64,000 nucleotides of DNA, taken from assembly GCA_000720375.1 (NCBI GenBank), contig JOAA01000020.1:62001-126000 (forward strand). The letters run 5' to 3'. The notes below the pieces were generated by a model, which did not search any database, was not told the origin of the DNA, and was given only the letters and a program-made list of their open reading frames with translations. This DNA comes from Rhodococcus rhodnii. Its GTDB lineage: Bacteria > Actinomycetota > Actinomycetes > Mycobacteriales > Pseudonocardiaceae. Positions 61,029 to 64,000 of the stretch are shown piece by piece. Numbering within the stretch: position 1 is the first letter of the stretch; every line of letters starts with the position of its first letter. A program made the position numbers and the translations under genes.

Positions 61029-61574
61029 TCACTGCTTGCCCGCTCCCCGGAGGAGTATCTCGACCACGAGGTCGGCGGCCTTGGGCGGCTCCATCTCCGG
61101 GTTGCTGTGCGCCGCGAGCTTCACCAAGTCGTCCAGCAACTTCCTGACCCACGTTCTCGGCACGTCAGCACGGAAGAAGCCTTCGTCGACACCGCGGTCG
61201 ACGAAGGCGCTGAGCCGGGCCCGCAGTTGCTGACGACGCTCCTCGGTGGCGTGATCAGGGCTTACCAGGCTGGAGAAGTCCAACGGCCACTGCCGGGACA
61301 CCGGCACGATGCCCTCGACGTAGCGGTGCAGCGCCACCGCGATCGGCGCCTCGGTCAGCCGGGCTTCGTCCAGCACCCGCTCGGCCTCGTCGAGCTTGGC
61401 TTCGAACAAGGCGACGAGCAGTGCCTCACGGGTGGCGAAGCGCCGGTAGACCGTCCGGCGGTCCAGCCCGGCTTGCGCCGCGATCTGGGTTATCGACGCC
61501 GACGGATCCCTGGCCAGCACTTTCGCGCCGGTCTGCAGCAGGGTGTCGAGGTTTCGACAGGCGTCAGCTCTCAT
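61029..61574 (-). CDS. TetR/AcrR family transcriptional regulator
   Basis: 181 residues. The helix-turn-helix is SITQIAAQAGLDRRTVYRRFATREALLVALFEAKL, followed by a TetR_C-type ligand domain. It is divergent from the MFS gene at 61665 and convergent with the FMN-reductase remnant. The 90 bases between it and the MFS gene carry an 18-bp imperfect palindrome, so it probably represses the exporter and itself. Confidence 0.9.
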   Translation of the reverse strand: MRADACRNLDTLLQTGAKVLARDPSASITQIAAQAGLDRRTVYRRFATREALLVALFEAKLDEAERVLDEARLTEAPIAVALHRYVEGIVPVSRQWPLDFSSLVSPDHATEERRQQLRARLSAFVDRGVDEGFFRADVPRTWVRKLLDDLVKLAAHSNPEMEPPKAADLVVEILLRGAGKQ

Positions 61575-61643
61575 TCCGCAAGTCTAGCTCTGTGACACCT
61601 GACACGCCTTCCGTCACATCCACGTCGCTTTACTCCACCTAAA

Positions 61644-61661
61644 TGTCGCAGTAGTGTGACA
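61644..61661. promoter_or_regulatory. Palindrome upstream of the MFS transporter (candidate TetR operator)
   Basis: TGTCGCAGTAGTGTGACA, one mismatch between halves (TGTCGCA / TGTGACA). It ends 3 bases before ATG 61665. Other TGTGAC/GTCACA elements lie at about 61590-61617. No ribosome site is visible for the transporter, so the message may be leaderless and the operator would cover its start. Confidence 0.5.
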
Positions 61662-61664
61662 GTT

Positions 61665-63044
61665 ATGAGCAGAACCATGGTCGTGCTGGCGATCGGCGCC
61701 GGCGTCTTCTCGCTCCTGCAGTCGCTGATCGCACCGGTGCTCCCGACGATCCAGCAGGAGCTGCACACCTCACAGAACACCGCGACCTGGGTCCTGACCG
61801 CGTACCTGCTGTCCGCCTCGATCTTCACGCCGGTGCTCGGCCGCGTCGGCGACATGGTCGGCAAACGCCGCACGCTGGTGGCGGTGCTGACAGCACTGGC
61901 CGTCGGCCTCCTGCTGGCCGCGCTTGCCCCGAGCATCGAGCTCCTCATCCTCGCCAGGGCCGTGCAAGGTGCCGGTGGCGCGGTGTTCCCGCTGGCGTAC
62001 GGCATCATCCGGGACGAATTCCCCCGTGAACGGGTGGCCGGCGCGATCAGCACGCTGTCGGCGATCATCGCCGCGGGTGGCGGACTCGGTGTCATCCTCG
62101 CCGGTCCCATCGTGGCCACGCTCGGAATGCGTTGGCTGTTCTGGCTTCCGATGGTGATCGTGCTCGTGACGGCGTTCGCCGCGCACCGGCTAGTCCCTGA
62201 ATCACCTGTGCGTACACCAGGGCGGATCAACTGGGCGGCGACTTTGCTGCTCTCCGGCTGGTTGGTCGCGTTGTTGCTGGGCGTCAGCCAAGGCACGTCC
62301 TGGGGCTGGGGTTCGCCCGCGGTGCTGGCTTTGTTCGGCGTTGCCGTTGTCCTGCTGGGGTTGTGGGTCCGAGTCGAGATGCGTTCGGCCAACCCGTTGA
62401 TCGACATGCGGATGATGCGGCTGCCCGCGGTCTGGACGACGAACGCCGTCGCGTTCCTGTTCGGTGCGGCGATGTTCGCGGCGTGGGCGTTCATCCCGCA
62501 ACTCGCACAGACGCCGCCGAGCCAGGGTTACGGCTTCGGCGCGAGCGTTTCCCAGGCCGGGTTGTTGATGCTGCCGATGCTGGTGGCGATGTTCATCGTG
62601 GGCATCCTCAGTGGACGGATGGCTCCGTTCTTCAGCTTCCGTGCCCAGTTGGCCGCCGGATCGGTGTTGAGCGCGGCCGCGTGCGCGGTGCTTGCCTTGG
62701 CGCACGATCAGGCATGGGAAGTGGCCGTCGGTGGAGGTTTGCTGGGCCTTGGTGTCGGTCTGGCGTACGCGACCATGACCAACCTGGTCGTGGAAGCGGT
62801 GCCGGTGACGCAGACAAGCGTGGCCAGCGGGATGAACGCGAACATCCGGACGATCGGCGGTTCGATCGGCGCGGGCGTGATGAGCAGCCTGGTGACCGCG
62901 CATCTCGGGTTCGCCGGCCTGCCACTGGAAGCCGGATACACCACCGGTTTCGCGACGTTCGCGGTGATCTCGATCGTGGCCGCGGGCGCCGCGCTGCTCG
63001 TGCCCCGGGTCCGCAAGGCCGAACTCCAGCCAGCGGCTGCCTAG
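61665..63044 (+). CDS. MFS transporter (DHA2-type drug exporter)
   Basis: 459 residues with 14 membrane segments. LHTSQNTATWVLTAYLLSASIFTPVLGRVGDMVGKRRTLVAVL (motif A), ARAVQGAGGAVFPLAYGIIRDEFPRERV, and AGGGLGVILAGPIVATLGMRWLFWLP (motif C). It probably pumps out a drug or metabolite. ATG 61665 is used; GTG 61656 lies in the operator. Its stop overlaps the convergent hypothetical gene's stop (CTAG). Confidence 0.93.
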   Translation: MSRTMVVLAIGAGVFSLLQSLIAPVLPTIQQELHTSQNTATWVLTAYLLSASIFTPVLGRVGDMVGKRRTLVAVLTALAVGLLLAALAPSIELLILARAVQGAGGAVFPLAYGIIRDEFPRERVAGAISTLSAIIAAGGGLGVILAGPIVATLGMRWLFWLPMVIVLVTAFAAHRLVPESPVRTPGRINWAATLLLSGWLVALLLGVSQGTSWGWGSPAVLALFGVAVVLLGLWVRVEMRSANPLIDMRMMRLPAVWTTNAVAFLFGAAMFAAWAFIPQLAQTPPSQGYGFGASVSQAGLLMLPMLVAMFIVGILSGRMAPFFSFRAQLAAGSVLSAAACAVLALAHDQAWEVAVGGGLLGLGVGLAYATMTNLVVEAVPVTQTSVASGMNANIRTIGGSIGAGVMSSLVTAHLGFAGLPLEAGYTTGFATFAVISIVAAGAALLVPRVRKAELQPAAA

Positions 63045-63676
63045 TGCGGCGCGCGCATCTCGAGAACTGATCCGTCTGCGAAGACGAACGCGGTGAACCT
63101 ACGGAGATCGCTCAAGTTGCGGCCGTAGGTCACCGCGTTCACCGCGCGCAGGCGTGATCGATCGACCTCCCACCACGTCACCAGTTCCTTGCGTGCCTCC
63201 TTGGCTTCCTTGTCCTTGCCGAACATTCCGGCGAAGCGGGTCATCGCGGAGTCGCCGTCGACGTCCTGCTGCTCGATCACCACCGCGAGCCGCTTGCTCG
63301 TCGACACGAGGAAAGCGTTGCTGTGTCCGGCAATGAGGTGGTTCGCACAGCGCACAGCGTCCCGCTCAAGATCCGCCGTGAGGATCCGGCCGTTGACAGC
63401 CGGGTCGTACGCCCACTCGTCACGCTGGAACTCCTTGTTGGTGACGAGTTCGCTGGGCAACGGCCACTTCGGCGGTTTCATCTTGCACTTCGGCAGTTCC
63501 ACGTCCTCGGCAGGCGCGTGCGGCACGATCTGTTCGCCGTTGACCAGAGCCAGGAAGTGCCCGGTGTACGGCGAAACTGACTGCAGGGTCTCGTCCTGCA
63601 GCCAGCCGGTCTTGGTCACCGACTCGGTGAGGCCCTCGGCCTTCCATTTGAAAGCGGTGTCGTCCATCCCGCTCAT
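63041..63676 (-). CDS. Hypothetical protein
   Basis: 211 residues from ATG 63676, or 208 from ATG 63667. Soluble, no signal. Visible parts: TAFKWKAEGLTESVTKTGWLQDETLQSVSPYTGHFLALVNGEQIV and AFLVSTSKRLAVVIEQQDVDG. Not a family I recognise. The start at 63676 overlaps the stop of the upstream gene (ATGA), so both are made together and probably act together. Confidence 0.75.
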   Translation of the reverse strand: MSGMDDTAFKWKAEGLTESVTKTGWLQDETLQSVSPYTGHFLALVNGEQIVPHAPAEDVELPKCKMKPPKWPLPSELVTNKEFQRDEWAYDPAVNGRILTADLERDAVRCANHLIAGHSNAFLVSTSKRLAVVIEQQDVDGDSAMTRFAGMFGKDKEAKEARKELVTWWEVDRSRLRAVNAVTYGRNLSDLRRFTAFVFADGSVLEMRAPH

Positions 63677-63993
63677 CCCCCACTGATCCAACGGCGCGCC
63701 AGGTCGGCGACGACCGGTCCACGTCCGACGGTAAGCCGTAGTCCCGAGCCGTCCGCCAGGACGACCTGCAGGTAGCAGCGCTCGTGCTCGCCGACAGGCC
63801 CGGAGTGGCCGGGAAGCACCTCGACCGAGCGGAAGGCTTCCCGTGGGATCTCCACCCCGGCTTCGACTTCCGGGAACTCGACGGGTTTTCCGGCCGGATG
63901 GTCGGCCGTGAACGCCGTGGCCACGTCGACGACGACGCCCGCGGTCGCGCGGACCAGGTTTCCGGTCAGGCCAGGTTTGCCCTTCTCCTCCAT
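63673..63993 (-). CDS. Hypothetical protein, possibly extending past the window
   Basis: 106 residues from ATG 63993. The frame stays open to the window edge, so the true start may lie outside. It contains TAGVVVDVATAFTADHPAGKPVEFPEVEAGVEIPREAF and GEHERCYLQVVLADGSGLRLTVGRGPVVADLARRWI, a small beta-rich protein without signal or membrane helix. It is coupled to the next gene by an ATGA overlap. Not recognised. Confidence 0.65.
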   Translation of the reverse strand: MEEKGKPGLTGNLVRATAGVVVDVATAFTADHPAGKPVEFPEVEAGVEIPREAFRSVEVLPGHSGPVGEHERCYLQVVLADGSGLRLTVGRGPVVADLARRWISGG

Positions 63994-64000
63994 CTTGGCC

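Overview
The window is about 64 kb of high-GC DNA, with coding regions strongly biased to G/C at third codon positions, from a filamentous actinomycete. Its gene content suggests the order Pseudonocardiales (Amycolatopsis/Kibdelosporangium-like): fused isobutyryl-CoA mutase IcmF, an AfsR/SARP regulator, a four-gene conservon (CvnABCD), MmyB-type XRE and HxlR regulators, Tat-secreted PhoD and GH enzymes, and a DasR-like operator at a chitinase gene. The taxonomic guess is inference. I saw no tRNA, rRNA, CRISPR array, insertion sequence or prophage.

Region 1 (1-13.9 kb) holds acyl-CoA and lipid functions on the minus strand: an internally deleted KASIII, TetR, 3-hydroxyacyl-CoA dehydrogenase and icmF, then a PAP2 protein. 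Next come a decayed SDR/XRE divergent pair, a SWIM/SNF2 helicase pair, and two SDRs facing a TetR regulator. Region 2 (14-23.5 kb) has an AfsR/SARP regulator, a LacI regulator, an FtsX-type ABC exporter with a structured leader, an alpha-carbonic anhydrase, and an LLM oxidoreductase with its MarR repressor and a double operator.

Region 3 (23.5-38.7 kb) is a carbohydrate and phosphate scavenging island: GH105-like hydrolase, CBM2-FnIII-GH18 chitinase, a sugar ABC importer operon with a FadR-type regulator facing it, PhoD, metallophosphoesterase-LamG, SGNH hydrolase and sialidase with three LamG domains. Almost all products are exported.

Region 4 (38.7-45 kb) is the most unusual. Behind a GlxA-type regulator lie, all on the plus strand, an HD protein, a covalent-FAD oxidase, a GNAT, a fused DMATS-type prenyltransferase/heme-oxygenase-like diiron oxidase, and an overlapping nucleotidyltransferase. 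It looks like a compact, undescribed tailoring or biosynthetic unit.

Region 5 (45-53.8 kb) has a complete conservon, then a second unusual operon: ECF sigma factor, membrane-anchored SsuA/NMT1-like binding protein with a cytosolic extension, an Lsr2 N-domain-only protein and a nucleotidyl-cyclase-like protein. I know of no description of this combination.

Region 6 (53.8-64 kb) is ordinary metabolism and transport: FGGY kinase, MHS and DHA2-type MFS transporters, excalibur protein, HxlR/ketopantoate reductase pair, a decayed FMN reductase, TetR/MFS pair and two hypothetical genes at the edge. A recurring theme is gene decay by internal deletion with both gene ends kept (KASIII, SDR/XRE, FMN reductase).
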